Assembly (NCBI RefSeq): GCF_000711885.1
Contig: NZ_JONK01000007.1
Coordinates: 62,001-126,000, forward strand
Source: Chromobacterium haemolyticum DSM 19808
GTDB lineage: Bacteria; Pseudomonadota; Gammaproteobacteria; Burkholderiales; Chromobacteriaceae
Direction of reading: 5' to 3'
DNA length: 64,000 bases
The position numbers and the translations under genes are program-made. The notes beneath the pieces were generated by a model that did not search any database, was not told where the DNA came from, and saw nothing but the letters and a program-made list of their open reading frames with translations. Shown here in pieces: positions 37,824-46,741 of the stretch; positions within the stretch are counted from its first letter, which is position 1; each line of letters opens with the position of its first letter.

Positions 37824-37921
37824 CGCGCGCCAAGCCGGGAACGGCTGGGCTCGCTTTTGCGCGTCGGCATAGCCGCGCGTCGCCCTGGAGCGCTTCCCTT
37901 AAGTCTTTACGGAGCCTCCAA

Positions 37922-38659
37922 ATGCAGCAAAACATTTATGACCATCCGGTCTTTTTCTCCCAATACCAAGCTTTGCGCGACAACGATAGCGGCCTGAACG
38001 GCGCCTTGGAACAGCCCGCCTTGCGCGATGCGCTGCCGCCGCTGTCCGGCGCCGACGTGCTGGACCTGGGCTGCGGCTTTGGCGATTTCGCCCGTTGGGC
38101 GCGCGCCCAAGGCGCGGCCAGCGTCACCGCGGTGGATTTGTCCGAACGCATGCTGGAGCAGGCGCGAGCGCGCACACGGGATTCCGGCATTCAATACCTG
38201 TGCGCCGGCATCGAGGACTTTCAGCCGCCTGCGGGAGCTTATGATCTGGCGGTGTCGTCGCTGGCCTTGCATTACGTGGCGGATTACGCCGCCGTGGCGG
38301 CGCGCGTGTTCGCCGCTTTACGGCCCGGCGGTGTGTTCGCGCTGACGGTGGAGCATCCGGTTTGCACGGCGAGCCCGCAAGGTTGGGCGCTGGACGAGGC
38401 CGGACGGCAGGCGCATTGGACGCTGGACGCGTATTTTCAGCAGGGCGCGCGTGAAACCCGCTGGTTTGTCGACGGCGTGATCAAGCATCACCGCACGGTG
38501 GAAAGCTATGTGGCCGGCTTGTCAGGCGCCGGTTTCCAATTGCTTCATCTGGGCGAGCCCGCGCCGGACGAGGGGGCGATGGCGCGTCAGGACGGTTTGC
38601 GCCCGCACGCGCGCCGCCCGGCCCTGTTGCTGCTCACTGCGCGGAAGCCTGTGCTCTAG
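37922..38659 (+). CDS. Class I SAM-dependent methyltransferase behind an FMN riboswitch
   Basis: A 245-residue methyltransferase with motif I VLDLGCGFGDFARWARAQGA (about 47-66), the acidic VDLSERMLEQAR, and the later YDLAVSSLALHYVADY and LRPGGVFALTVEHPV. The fold is generic, and the sequence does not reveal the substrate. Its GGAG site precedes ATG 37922. The position directly after the riboswitch implies control by FMN level, so the substrate could be a flavin, a pterin or an enzyme using one; that is speculation. Alternatively a rib gene was lost and the methyltransferase inherited the leader. Confidence 0.88.
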   Translation: MQQNIYDHPVFFSQYQALRDNDSGLNGALEQPALRDALPPLSGADVLDLGCGFGDFARWARAQGAASVTAVDLSERMLEQARARTRDSGIQYLCAGIEDFQPPAGAYDLAVSSLALHYVADYAAVAARVFAALRPGGVFALTVEHPVCTASPQGWALDEAGRQAHWTLDAYFQQGARETRWFVDGVIKHHRTVESYVAGLSGAGFQLLHLGEPAPDEGAMARQDGLRPHARRPALLLLTARKPVL

Positions 38660-38754
38660 CGCCGCTATTACGGGCCGGTGCGCAGAACCAAGCAGCGCCG
38701 GCCCGGTCCAGCAAAGATCGAGCATGCGGCTCGTATTCACGGGGGAGGGGAGCG

Positions 38755-39510
38755 GTGAGAGTCAAGCTGGCAGTAGGGGTTCTGGTCCTGGCGCTGTCGA
38801 TGGCGCCCGCCATCGGCAAATCGCCGCCTGCGCGGGCCATCATCGAACCCGCTCACATTGTAGAGGCCATCCAGTTGCAACAGGAGGCGGACGCCGCCAA
38901 GGACAGACCGCCGCAAAACGGCGAGCCTTGGTTTGTAGTGCGGGAAGGCGCTCGTCCCATCATCGTGACCGCGCCGCACGCCACCAGCCCGTTCCGCGAA
39001 GGACAATACCGTTTCTCCGATGGCGGAGGCACCGCGGCCTTGGCGGCGATGCTGCATCAACTGGCCGGCGCCACCGCGATCTATACCACCCGCGCCGCGC
39101 CGGCCGATCCCAATTACGACGACGACAACGCCTTCAAGCGCAAGCTGGCGGCGTTGATTGCGGATCGACGCCCGCTGCTGGTGCTGGACCTGCACGGCAG
39201 CCATCCATACCGGCCTTACGACGTGGACTTCGGTACCTTGAACGGGGCCTCGTTGCTAGGCAAGCCGGAATTGCAACAACGACTGGAGCTAAGCCTGCGG
39301 CAACAGGGCGTGCTGAATGTTTCGGACAATTACTTTGCCGCGTCCAAGCACCAGACCATCGCCAAGTTCGCTTCCGGGCTGGGCGTGCCGGCCATCCAAC
39401 TGGAAATCAGCAGCACCTGGCTCACGCCTTCGGACAGCAACCTGGCTGCGCACCGCTTCGCCCAGCTCTTGCAGGCGCTGGTGCGCTATGCGCGTGAAAT
39501 TGAGGAATGA
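38755..39510 (+). CDS. Secreted N-formylglutamate amidohydrolase-like protein
   Basis: A 251-residue protein with a signal peptide (VKLAVGVLVLALSMAPAIG) and the N-formylglutamate amidohydrolase pattern: VTAPHATSPFREGQ, DNAFKRKLAALI, LVLDLHGSH and GVPAIQLEISSTWL. Family members hydrolyse N-formyl amino acids with a metal; the signal peptide places this one in the periplasm or outside. GTG 38755 follows GAGGGGAGCG, a strong site. The gene lies 95 bases after the methyltransferase and is convergent with queH, whose end is 12 bases away. Confidence 0.8.
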   Translation: MRVKLAVGVLVLALSMAPAIGKSPPARAIIEPAHIVEAIQLQQEADAAKDRPPQNGEPWFVVREGARPIIVTAPHATSPFREGQYRFSDGGGTAALAAMLHQLAGATAIYTTRAAPADPNYDDDNAFKRKLAALIADRRPLLVLDLHGSHPYRPYDVDFGTLNGASLLGKPELQQRLELSLRQQGVLNVSDNYFAASKHQTIAKFASGLGVPAIQLEISSTWLTPSDSNLAAHRFAQLLQALVRYAREIEE

Positions 39511-39522
39511 GGCAGCGGCGCT

Positions 39523-40188
39523 TCAAGCCTGGTCGTCTTCATCGCCATAGTATTTGACGCCTAGACGGATGGGCGCGCGGCCGGCTTCGCGGCGCTGGCG
39601 GTTGCTGTCGCGCAGGGAATAGGCGCAGCCGCAATACTCCTGTTGGTAGAACTGTTCGCGCTTACTGATTTCTATCATGCGCGCGGAGCCGCCGCCCTTG
39701 CGCCAGTTGTATTCCCAATAGATCAGGCCGGGGTAGCGCGCGGCGGCTCTCACGCCGCAGTCGTTGATCTGCTGCATATTCTTCCAGCGCGAAATTCCCA
39801 AAGAACTGGTGATCACCGGAAAACCGTGCTCATGCGCGTACAGAGCGGTGCGTTCAAAGCGCATGTCGAAGCACATGGTGCAGCGGATGCCGCGCTCCGG
39901 CTCGTTTTCCATGCCCTTGGCGCGCTCGAACCAGTTGTCGCGGTCATAATCCGCATCCACGAAAGGAATGCCGAACTGTTCGGCAAAGCGGATGTTCTCG
40001 TTCTTGCGCAGCTCGTACTCTTTCAGCGGGTGGATGTTTGGGTTGTAGAAAAAAATAGTGAAGTCTATGCCGGAAGCCTGCATGGCCTCCATGACCTCGC
40101 CGGAGCAGGGCGCGCAGCAGGAGTGCAGCAGCACTTTTTCATGGCCGCCCGGCAAGGGCAGCGGTTGGCGCTCAAATTCCTTGGTCAT
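39523..40188 (-). CDS. queH: Epoxyqueuosine reductase QueH
   Basis: About 221 residues with the QueH cysteine sets: [15 protein letters not shown] (about 21-35), [11 protein letters not shown] (about 100) and the later EYCGCAYSL. The cysteines bind an iron-sulfur cluster and a metal; the enzyme reduces epoxyqueuosine to queuosine in t[20 protein letters not shown] is another family mark. I chose ATG 40188 ([12 protein letters not shown]); the frame extends to 40275 without family similarity. Confidence 0.92.
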   Translation of the reverse strand: MTKEFERQPLPLPGGHEKVLLHSCCAPCSGEVMEAMQASGIDFTIFFYNPNIHPLKEYELRKNENIRFAEQFGIPFVDADYDRDNWFERAKGMENEPERGIRCTMCFDMRFERTALYAHEHGFPVITSSLGISRWKNMQQINDCGVRAAARYPGLIYWEYNWRKGGGSARMIEISKREQFYQQEYCGCAYSLRDSNRQRREAGRAPIRLGVKYYGDEDDQA

Positions 40189-40264
40189 ATAAATGAGAAG
40201 CCGTTTATGAAAAAGCGGATTATGTTGCCATAACGCCATCGAATCAAGGCGGGGAGGGACTCTT

Positions 40265-40397
40265 AGCCTGTTCAAAGCCGCGCGAGCGAGGGAAATGCAA
40301 AAAGTGCAAAAGAGGAATGCGCGGGTGCTACAGGCGCATTTTGAGTATGTTTTTAATGCCGCATCGCCGAAACGCGGCAGATTTGAGCTGGTTTTTA
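40265..40397. repeat. Dispersed repeat, copy 2 (divergent)
   Basis: It starts AGCCTGTTCAAAGCCGCGCG and ends near GCAGATTTGAGCTGG, with an internal GCCGCATCGCCGAAACGCGGC part aligned to GCCGTATCGCCGAAGCGCAG of copy 1. It sits between queH and the REC-phosphatase gene and would provide the stop codon of the latter when read in its ancestral frame (40395-40397). Confidence 0.5.
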
Positions 40398-41611
40398 GGC
40401 ATCGTGCCAGCGAGAGCGGTCCTTTGTCTCGTGTCCGGCCTCCCCCTCAGGCTTGCTTGCATGCGCGGGGGAACGAACCACCAACAACGATGCATCGTCC
40501 AGCATGGCTTCGTTTTGACGATGCCGCTGCAGCGCTTGCAGTATGGTATTGCCAACCCGGCCCGGCCCGGCCAGCCGGCCTCAGCCGCTTTGATGACCCC
40601 GTCCAGACCAAACATTCGGCCATTCTCAGCCTGGGCCTCGGTAATTCCGTCCGAGCAAACGATCAACGCATGCTCCGGACGCAGCACGCTGGTTTCCAAC
40701 GAACGATCGAACTGCCGCGCCGCCAAAATCCCCAAAGGAGGGTGCTCGGAGCGGAACTGTTTGATCTTGCGGCCCTGCGGATCAAACATCAATGCACAAG
40801 GAATGCCGCCGTTCCAGACTTGCAGGCATTGGGAGGCCGCGTCGATCGCAATGATAATGCCGGCCACGAAGCGGCCAAAGGGCAGCAGGCGGTGCAACTT
40901 GTCGTTGATTGCTGCCGCAATATCGCCCAGCGCGGCCTGTTCCTGAGCAAGATCGTAAAAGCACTCCACTGCGGGAATGGCGCTGATCGCGGCGGTCAAG
41001 CCGTGGCCGGTGCAGTCTGCCAGCATCAAGTATTCTCGTCCGCCGGAACGCGCATAGCAGACCAGATCGCCGTTGAACTGCGAGGCGGGCCGCAAATGGC
41101 GCCAGACATGCGAGGGTAGTTCCAATTGCTGCCGGTTCAGGCGCTCAATCAGTTCCAGCGCGTAGCTTTGTTCTCGTTCATTGTCGAGGAAGTAGCGTTC
41201 CAGGCGCACGGCGTCCTGGTTGATCTGTCGCTGCATTTGGGCGATGCGCAAGAATACCTGGATCTTGGCCGTTAATAAGTCCGGACTGACCGGTTTGGTC
41301 AGGTAGTCGTCGCCGCCGGCTTTGAGCCCCTCTATCAGATCTTTTTGCTGACTCAGGCCCGTCAGGAAAATGATGGGAACCCAGTGTTCGCCGAAGAGTG
41401 TCCGCAGCTCCTTCGTGGCTTCCAGTCCGTTCATCACCGGCATGATGATGTCCATCAAAATCAGGTCGTAACCAACTTCCTTGCATATGGAGACGGCCTC
41501 CCGGCCATTGCAGGCAAGGTCGCATTGATACCCCAGGTCTTCAACAAAGGTACGGACCATCAGGCTATTGGTGGCGCTATCGTCCACCAACAAAATTTTG
41601 GGTTGAGGCAT
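40328..41611 (-). CDS. REC-PP2C/SpoIIE phosphatase, frameshifted at a pentamer repeat
   Basis: A paralogue of the protein at 11583-12746: receiver domain ([29 protein letters not shown]) and PPM phosphatase domain ([30 protein letters not shown]). As written, the frame leaves the family after [15 protein letters not shown] and ends in unrelated sequence at 40328. Dropping one CCCGG unit from the run at 40556-40570 restores [18 protein letters not shown], then [11 protein letters not shown], with the missing metal-binding Asp residues, and a stop at 40395. The protein as read should therefore be inactive. The start is ATG 41611 ([11 protein letters not shown]). Confidence 0.85.
   Translation of the reverse strand: MPQPKILLVDDSATNSLMVRTFVEDLGYQCDLACNGREAVSICKEVGYDLILMDIIMPVMNGLEATKELRTLFGEHWVPIIFLTGLSQQKDLIEGLKAGGDDYLTKPVSPDLLTAKIQVFLRIAQMQRQINQDAVRLERYFLDNEREQSYALELIERLNRQQLELPSHVWRHLRPASQFNGDLVCYARSGGREYLMLADCTGHGLTAAISAIPAVECFYDLAQEQAALGDIAAAINDKLHRLLPFGRFVAGIIIAIDAASQCLQVWNGGIPCALMFDPQGRKIKQFRSEHPPLGILAARQFDRSLETSVLRPEHALIVCSDGITEAQAENGRMFGLDGVIKAAEAGWPGRAGLAIPYCKRCSGIVKTKPCWTMHRCWWFVPPRMQASLRGRPDTRQRTALAGTMPKNQLKSAAFRRCGIKNILKMRL
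40556..40570. repeat. (CCCGG)3 tandem pentamer inside a coding region
   Basis: Three perfect CCCGG units followed by CC lie in the phosphatase coding region. Three units give the broken frame; two or five units would give the family-like frame. Such runs slip during replication and can act as on/off switches. Confidence 0.75.
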
Positions 41612-41874
41612 GCTGTTTCCATTGCGTGTCAGGAAAGGGAAAGCGAGCGGAGAAAGCGACGGCAGGGCCAATTACACTGGCATTGCACTGTGGGTATAGC
41701 ATACGGGGCGCGCCGATGGCGCGCTGCGGCAAGAAAAATCAGTCCGCCTCGTGGGTGAGAGCAGTCCGTTGCGATCAATTTCCGCCTAAACGCGGGAAAC
41801 ACCGTGCTAGTATGCGGGTTTTGGCGGCGCAACGCGCGGCCCGTTTCATTCCAGAGAGCATTAGATCCCTTATC

Positions 41875-42351
41875 ATGAAATTCGCAACGCACACCATTGC
41901 GCTGGCCTTAAGCCTGGCGCTGATCAGCCCGGCCAGCCTGGCCGAACCAGAAGACATGCCGCTGCCGGGCGATGTGCAGATGGCCCCGGCGAGCAAGCCT
42001 ACGCGCAAGGCGGCTCCCGCTAAAACCGTTCAGACGGCCGAACCGGTGCGTTCCAGCCAACAAGCCAAGCCGGCGCGTCAGGCCAAAGGCAAGCCCAAGG
42101 CGAAAGCCGGCAAGCACGGCAAGCGCCAAGCCAAGGCTATCAGCGCCAAACAAGCGCGCCACGGCAAGGCGGCAGCCAAGCCAGCGGCAAAATCGACTGT
42201 TAAAAAATCGACAATCAAAAAGCCGCGCCACTCAGCCAAAGCCGCAAAGCGCCCTGCGCATAAAGTTTCGGCCAAAAGAACCAGCAAAAACAAAGTGGTT
42301 GGCAAGAGCGCCAAAAAGCCGCATAAAAAAGTGCAGAAAAAGACGCGTTAA
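41875..42351 (+). CDS. Exported lysine/alanine-rich basic protein
   Basis: About 158 residues. The first 23 residues are a signal peptide (MKFATHTIALALSLALISPA, cut near SLAEP). The rest is dominated by Lys, Ala, Arg and Gln with short repeats (KSTVKKSTIKKPRHSAKAAK), resembling the low-complexity tails of histone H1-like or AlgP-like proteins. No domain is recognisable. A basic tail outside the cytoplasm could bind nucleic acid, LPS or other polyanions; that is inference. The ATG follows CCTTATC with no clear Shine-Dalgarno site. Confidence 0.65.
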   Translation: MKFATHTIALALSLALISPASLAEPEDMPLPGDVQMAPASKPTRKAAPAKTVQTAEPVRSSQQAKPARQAKGKPKAKAGKHGKRQAKAISAKQARHGKAAAKPAAKSTVKKSTIKKPRHSAKAAKRPAHKVSAKRTSKNKVVGKSAKKPHKKVQKKTR

Positions 42352-42396
42352 CAGCTTGCCAAAGCCATTGAGGCGCGACATAATACGCCTCTCTTC

Positions 42397-42472
42397 GCCG
42401 GTGTAGCTCAGTTGGTAGAGCACCTGACTTGTAATCAGGGGGTCGCGAGTTCGATTCCTGCCGCCGGCACCA
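42397..42472 (+). tRNA. tRNA-Thr (anticodon TGT)
   Basis: A 76-base cloverleaf with acceptor GCCGGTG paired to CGCCGGC, D-arm AGCTCAGTTGGTAGAGC, anticodon loop CTTGTAA between CCTGA and TCAGG, T-loop GTTCGATTC and an encoded CCA end. The anticodon TGT reads Thr ACA codons. Confidence 0.97.
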
Positions 42473-42479
42473 ATAAAAT

Positions 42480-42513
42480 CAAGGGCTTATAGGGTTTTCT
42501 CTATAAGCCCTTG
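42480..42513. terminator. Hairpin after tRNA-Thr
   Basis: CAAGGGCTTATAG (42480-42492) pairs perfectly with CTATAAGCCCTTG (42501-42513). There is no T-run behind it, so it may end the tRNA transcript inefficiently or be part of an attachment region. Confidence 0.55.
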
Positions 42514-42527
42514 ATGCATTTTAGATA

Positions 42528-42555
42528 GAATTTTAGACAGTACTGTCTAAAATTC
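42528..42555. repeat. Perfect 28-bp palindrome
   Basis: GAATTTTAGACAGT is followed directly by its exact complement ACTGTCTAAAATTC. A perfect spacer-free palindrome between a tRNA gene and an integrase remnant is likely a protein-binding or recombination site. No other copy is seen in the window. Confidence 0.6.
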
Positions 42556-42759
42556 CTCGCCTTTCCTCCTGCCAAAGCGCCATTCGGTGCCTATCTTCCA
42601 GCACGCAAAATTCGTCCATTACCCCCAAAGTTGTCGCTTTATATCTTAAATTTCCACCTGCTTAAAACTTGCGCCCTTTTGCTCGTCGCCCTATAGAATT
42701 TTTGCAATCAGCATTCCAAATAGCTGTTTTGATATTCTCTCATGTTTCACTATTTACGC

Positions 42760-43137
42760 TTACTCCCGTGCACGGGTTTGGTCGGCTGGTATAGCCCCAC
42801 TCTCGACCCTTAGTCCACATGTGGGAGAGGAGGGCCTTCTCTCGATTAGCCGTAACTTTGCCAGACTTGCTACGTTTGTCCATATACATGAGGGTTCTAT
42901 GTCCTCGAGCTGAGCAGGTTCAGAATTGCAGAAGAACTCCAGCAAATTTTTCATCTGCCGTAGGTTTTCAATTTGCGCCCTCGGAGATTTTAATGGAATG
43001 GCATCTTGCATGTACTTATCTGCCAGATCCTTGAAAGTAGGAAGCGCCATGGCCGGTATCTTTGCTTTCTCAAGCTCTGCCCAGCGCTGCACTGCTAAAA
43101 CATAACCTGGCCCAAGAGGAAGCTCACACCTAATCAT
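42760..43137 (-). pseudogene. Truncated tyrosine integrase beside tRNA-Thr
   Basis: The start MIRCELPLGPGYVLAVQRWA and then ELEKAKIPA, TFKDLADKYMQDAIPLKSPRA and NLRQMKNLLEFF are the N-terminal and core-binding parts of a phage-type integrase. After DIEPSCI the similarity ends and no catalytic domain follows. It faces the tRNA gene, the usual place for an integrative element's integrase, so an element once sat at tRNA-Thr and has largely gone. The bases 42556-42759 hold nothing recognisable. Confidence 0.65.
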
Positions 43138-43167
43138 GCAGGCGTTGCGGGCCCATTCGTTTCTCCA

Positions 43168-43204
43168 AAAAGAAAACCCCTGTCATTTTTCATGAACGGG
43201 GGTT
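43168..43204 (-). terminator. Terminator after the TAP-like hydrolase gene
   Basis: On the minus strand AACCCCCGTTCATG and CATTTTTCATG-complement ATGACAGGGGTT form a stem followed by TTCTTTTT. It lies 28 bases after the hydrolase stop. Confidence 0.65.
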
Positions 43205-43231
43205 AAATGGTAAGTAACGAGAAAGAAAAAT

Positions 43232-44665
43232 TTAAGATTGGCACATTAAAGGGGCGCTACAGTCGATAATCGCCTTGTCCACACATTTTTCCTTTCCCGA
43301 TAATGCTAGAGTGTGCCCATCTCCTTCCAGAGTAATCAATCTACCTTTAAATTGAGTCGGCATATTTTTTGCATTCTGCCATGGAGTCGTAGGGTCATAT
43401 CGCTGGGCTACAAAAAGCAACTGAGGCAAGACGGGTATGCTGGCAGGACGTCTCGAATGAAAGTTGCTCTTCCAAGGCCACATATCGCACAGTTCAATAG
43501 GATCTTGTTCTTGGGGCTGGAAATTGATTGCAGGGAACGCTTCTTTTATTTTTCGTCTCCGATAAAGGATATCATCCTGACTGAGTCCGGCGGGAGAGAA
43601 ATCGACACAAGATATGACATTAAGAGCATCCTCCGATAGGTTTGAAATTGAATCAGACTCCTGCTGGCTCAAGATTTTTTCTACCTTTTTTCCGACAACG
43701 CCTTTACTTAGCTGTCTTACTACTGTGGCCAAATCGGGCCAAGATGAATGCCATATTAGGAGTGATGTGGTTAGCGATCTCAGCTCATTGGCTGATACCT
43801 GCTGACCATCTGACCTGGATAGTGGCGAAGAATGCAACTTGTTTAGCAGATCAATGTACTGTTGAGTTGCTACAGCTTTATCGGCAGAAAGCGGGCATTT
43901 TTTGGTTTTTGCGCACCATGCAGCAAATCGTTCAAAAGTCGCCTGATATCCTCTTTCCTGATTCTCTCGCATGAGATAACTATCTTTTGCTTCATCAATG
44001 TCTACAACACCGTCAAGTACCATGGCCCGGACGTTATTGGGAAAACGCTCTGCATAAATCAAGCCGACTTGAGTTCCATATGAGTATGCTAGTGCTGTTA
44101 GTTTTTTATCGCCTATAGCTTGCCGAATACGATCCACATCACTTGCAGCTTCGTCAGTACCCATATGTTTTAGAACATCAATGCCTGTATATTTAACGCA
44201 GGCATTGATCAGATCTTTGTTATAATTTTCGGGGGTAGACGGCTCTTCTATCATTGTGCAGTCAATTATGGGCTTAGACTGCCCAATCCCTCTAGGGTCG
44301 TATCCCACGATGTCCCAAGATTCATGTATTTTCTTGGCGGATCCTTCTATATCTACCCATGGGTTAATGCCAAAATAACCAGGCCCTCCGCTAATAACCA
44401 AAAGAGAACCCTTACTCACCCCTTTGGCAGGAAGCCGGGTCAGAGCAAGCCTGACTACATTTCCGGTACCCTGTTCATTAAGACTTGTTCCACTGATGTA
44501 TTTCAATGGGACGTCTAGGTACCCACACTGCAGTTCGGTATTAGGAGGGTCTTTAAACCAGTGACGGAACTTTAAGCCTGAGCAATTTTGCCATTGGACT
44601 GTTGAAGCCTCGGTGCTAAATGATATGACGCTCATCAATATTAGTATGGACATGAAAGAATGCAT
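43232..44665 (-). CDS. Secreted alpha/beta hydrolase of the TAP-like peptidase type
   Basis: About 477 residues with a signal peptide (MHSFMSILILMSVISFSTEA). The hydrolase fold shows the oxyanion loop ISGGPGYFG, DIVGYDPRGIGQS, the nucleophile elbow AYSYGTQVG, the acid in VAQRYDPTTPW and the His in GDGHTLAL. The TAP-like C-terminal domain with conserved cysteines fits bacterial tripeptidyl or prolyl aminopeptidases (SlpD/SlpE type). The substrate is unknown. I chose ATG 44665, since the longer frame from 44701 adds a polar leader. The GC content is lower than that of the core genes around it. Confidence 0.82.
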   Translation of the reverse strand: MHSFMSILILMSVISFSTEASTVQWQNCSGLKFRHWFKDPPNTELQCGYLDVPLKYISGTSLNEQGTGNVVRLALTRLPAKGVSKGSLLVISGGPGYFGINPWVDIEGSAKKIHESWDIVGYDPRGIGQSKPIIDCTMIEEPSTPENYNKDLINACVKYTGIDVLKHMGTDEAASDVDRIRQAIGDKKLTALAYSYGTQVGLIYAERFPNNVRAMVLDGVVDIDEAKDSYLMRENQERGYQATFERFAAWCAKTKKCPLSADKAVATQQYIDLLNKLHSSPLSRSDGQQVSANELRSLTTSLLIWHSSWPDLATVVRQLSKGVVGKKVEKILSQQESDSISNLSEDALNVISCVDFSPAGLSQDDILYRRRKIKEAFPAINFQPQEQDPIELCDMWPWKSNFHSRRPASIPVLPQLLFVAQRYDPTTPWQNAKNMPTQFKGRLITLEGDGHTLALSGKEKCVDKAIIDCSAPLMCQS

Positions 44666-45069
44666 TTGGCTATCCCCAGTGTAGTTGTCTGACATGTACA
44701 AGTGCCAGAAGTAGCCATACGCTTATTGCGTGTTATATATGCTTGCCTCTGGCTGCCGGGCAATTGATAGTTGCCGTCGAGACTGTATCAGTTTGATTTA
44801 TGCTACTTCCCCACTTTCTTGTGTATCTTCTGCAGTCAATTTGTACATACAAAACGCAGCAGTTCGGTGTTGACAGCTTCGGTGTAGATCTACTGCACCG
44901 ACTCGATGCCCAGGTACAAGAGCTAGGCGACGTCCTCGCACGAGAACGTGCCTAGGCAAATAATCTGGGCACGTGGATTAGGCGACCTTCTGCTCGGTCG
45001 CCGGCGCACGCGCGACCGATCCTGCGCGCTACACGCTGTCTCCCGTGCGCTAAATCTGAAGCTGCGTCA
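44666..45069. other. Gene-free stretch, probably decayed transposon DNA
   Basis: No intact gene is visible. The minus-strand reading near 44880-44940 (YLGIESVQ, IYTEAVNTELLRF) looks like broken coding sequence but is too short to name. The hydrolase promoter should be in the first 200 bases. Confidence 0.35.
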
Positions 45070-45420
45070 CTGATGAACACAGGTTGTCGGTCACTTCGTT
45101 TTAACCGTCATGAACCTGCTCCGGCCGGGGTTACGACAGGCCATCGGTATCATGCAAAGCCTGTTCAAGCTGGCACGGCCGTCCCGGGCTACTGCACGCT
45201 GTCCAAGGGATAGCAGATGCTGCAGGTCCAAATTCACTACCAGAAAAATTCAGGCGCGCTGAGTTACCGGCATCAATATGTTGGGCGAAGGTGAGTGAAA
45301 AACCAGGAAGCACTGAGCGGAATATCGCAGGCAATTGCGTAAGGGTACATTAGGGCATCGATTCGGAGGCCCAGCAAATCTACTCCATTGAAGTGATGGA
45401 CAGTAGTTCAGTGTGTGCGC
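45070..45420 (+). pseudogene. IS5-family transposase remnant
   Basis: Pieces in shifting frames match the IS5-type transposase core: TIGIM-like QAIGIMQSLFKLARPS, then LQVQIHYQKNSGAL, NMLGEGE followed by a stop where Trp is expected, KTRKH, AEYRRQLRKG and finally IDSEAQQIYSIEVMDSSS. Intact relatives read TLKVQIPYRKSSGALHLL and MLGEGEWKTRKHG. Several stops and shifts show it is long dead. Its ends are not definable. Confidence 0.65.
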
Positions 45421-45872
45421 AAATTTTGCCTTCGCGCAAAGATACGAGACAGAGGAAAGGAAGTTCGCTGGGCTACCAAACCCCGATCGAGTTCCGAATT
45501 TCTCACCTTGAGGCCGGAAATCTCTAGATTAGGTCACAGGGAAAATGAGCGCCGACACATAGTCAAATCGTCTGAATATTTTTCATTACTTGCTAATTAG
45601 TAATACTTGACCGTCCCTAAGCTCTCACAAAGAATGTGAATAATACCTAAAAAGTCTGTGAACTGTCGTTGCCTCATAAAGTCCCTACAGTGTGCGGCCG
45701 CATTGATATTAACTCCATTGTTAATATTGTTTTTATTTTGACTTTCTTAATCAAGGCTTAATGTGGGTGTTGAGGCGAGAGCCTTTAACTATTCCTGTTG
45801 CCTGAATTTTATCGTCACTATAGAAATTTGCGGTTTTGCTGCATTTTTCTCGCACATTAAAGGATTTGAGTC
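45421..45872. other. AT-rich leader region before the small secreted gene
   Basis: No gene is visible in these 450 bases; composition is markedly AT-rich from 45600 on. The last 150 bases should contain the promoter of the gene at 45873. I see no confident promoter or RNA motif. Confidence 0.35.
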
Positions 45873-46190
45873 ATGAAGACCATCAACGCTCTAACCATTC
45901 CTTTTGCCGCTTTTCTTCTGCTGGCTTCCTCTATTGCCAGCGCATCATCTATCGGCTCCACTCAAGCCAACCAAGTCACTTCTGCTACCCAACAAGCCAG
46001 CAAGAATGATAGCAATCTATCCCCAAATGCTCTAATGGATCAAATCCAACCAAGGAAACCAGGGCAATGCTTCTCCGCAAAGAACTGCACAGGTAAGGTT
46101 ATTGGAAATCACCAGCATGCCCACAACTGCAAGAATGCCGGCGGCAAATCTTGGCGGAGCGGTGTGACAGGACAATGCAGTAATTTGTAA
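45873..46190 (+). CDS. Small secreted cysteine-containing protein
   Basis: A 105-residue protein with a signal peptide (about 1-24, cut after ASA), a Ser/Thr/Gln-rich spacer, and a C-terminal 45-residue module with four cysteines: GQCFSAKNCTGKVIGNHQHA, HNCKNAGGKSW and GQCSNL. The module probably folds with two disulfides. I do not recognise the family. AAAGGA precedes the ATG at a good distance and a strong terminator follows at 46217, so the gene is a proper single-gene unit although its surroundings are decayed. Confidence 0.75.
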   Translation: MKTINALTIPFAAFLLLASSIASASSIGSTQANQVTSATQQASKNDSNLSPNALMDQIQPRKPGQCFSAKNCTGKVIGNHQHAHNCKNAGGKSWRSGVTGQCSNL

Positions 46191-46216
46191 TTGCTCAGAT
46201 CTTAATCTGAAACTAG

Positions 46217-46244
46217 AGCTTCGCGAGCCTCGGCTCGCGAAGCT
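46217..46244 (+). terminator. Terminator after the small secreted gene
   Basis: AGCTTCGCGAGCC pairs perfectly with GGCTCGCGAAGCT around TC, followed by TTGACG. The stem is 13 base pairs. Confidence 0.75.
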
Positions 46245-46316
46245 TTGACGTGCTCGCCGTGTAATGCGCCCACGACGTGTAGTAGATCGTAAACAGGTTC
46301 AAAGACATAAAAAGAC

Positions 46317-46338
46317 CCCAGCCAAAGCTGGCTGGGGC
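46317..46338. terminator. Second hairpin in the gene-free stretch
   Basis: CCCCAGCCA pairs with TGGCTGGGG around AAGC, preceded by AAAAAGA. Read leftward it has a T-run and is terminator-like. The rest of 46191-46741 has no gene I can support. Confidence 0.6.
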
Positions 46339-46741
46339 ATGGTCATAACAGGAGGCTGACATTGAGGGTGCCAGCTACTGCCTGTTATAGGCATGGGATA
46401 TGCCCGTTAGAACTGACCAAAAGACTGGCGGCATCAACATTAGATGCAGCCCCCCGACGTTTTTGGCGCGGAATGTTGCTTGTGGCCATCCTTACCGGAA
46501 ACGGCAAGGCTGGTGCGGTCTGTGCGTTGAGCTCCTCAAGGGGGGGGCTCGCACTGTAATGCCGACTTTTATATTTCCAGAAATGATTTCTAACGAAAAT
46601 GCTATTTCACACAGTTATTTAAAAATCATATCCATATAGATTCAATTGGAATTTAAAGATAATAAATAATCACTTTTGGCGATATGACATTTCTGATTAG
46701 ATGCAAACATCACTTGCAGCTTCAGGATGTCGCCATGCCAT

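Noticed and set aside
42480-42555. Possible CRISPR-like repeats after tRNA-Thr
   Set aside because: The hairpin and palindrome are different sequences and are not repeated with spacers; no CRISPR array is visible anywhere in the window.
46362-46639. Short open frames between the two hairpins and the sbp remnant
   Set aside because: Overlapping frames of similar length, no motif, no ribosome site.
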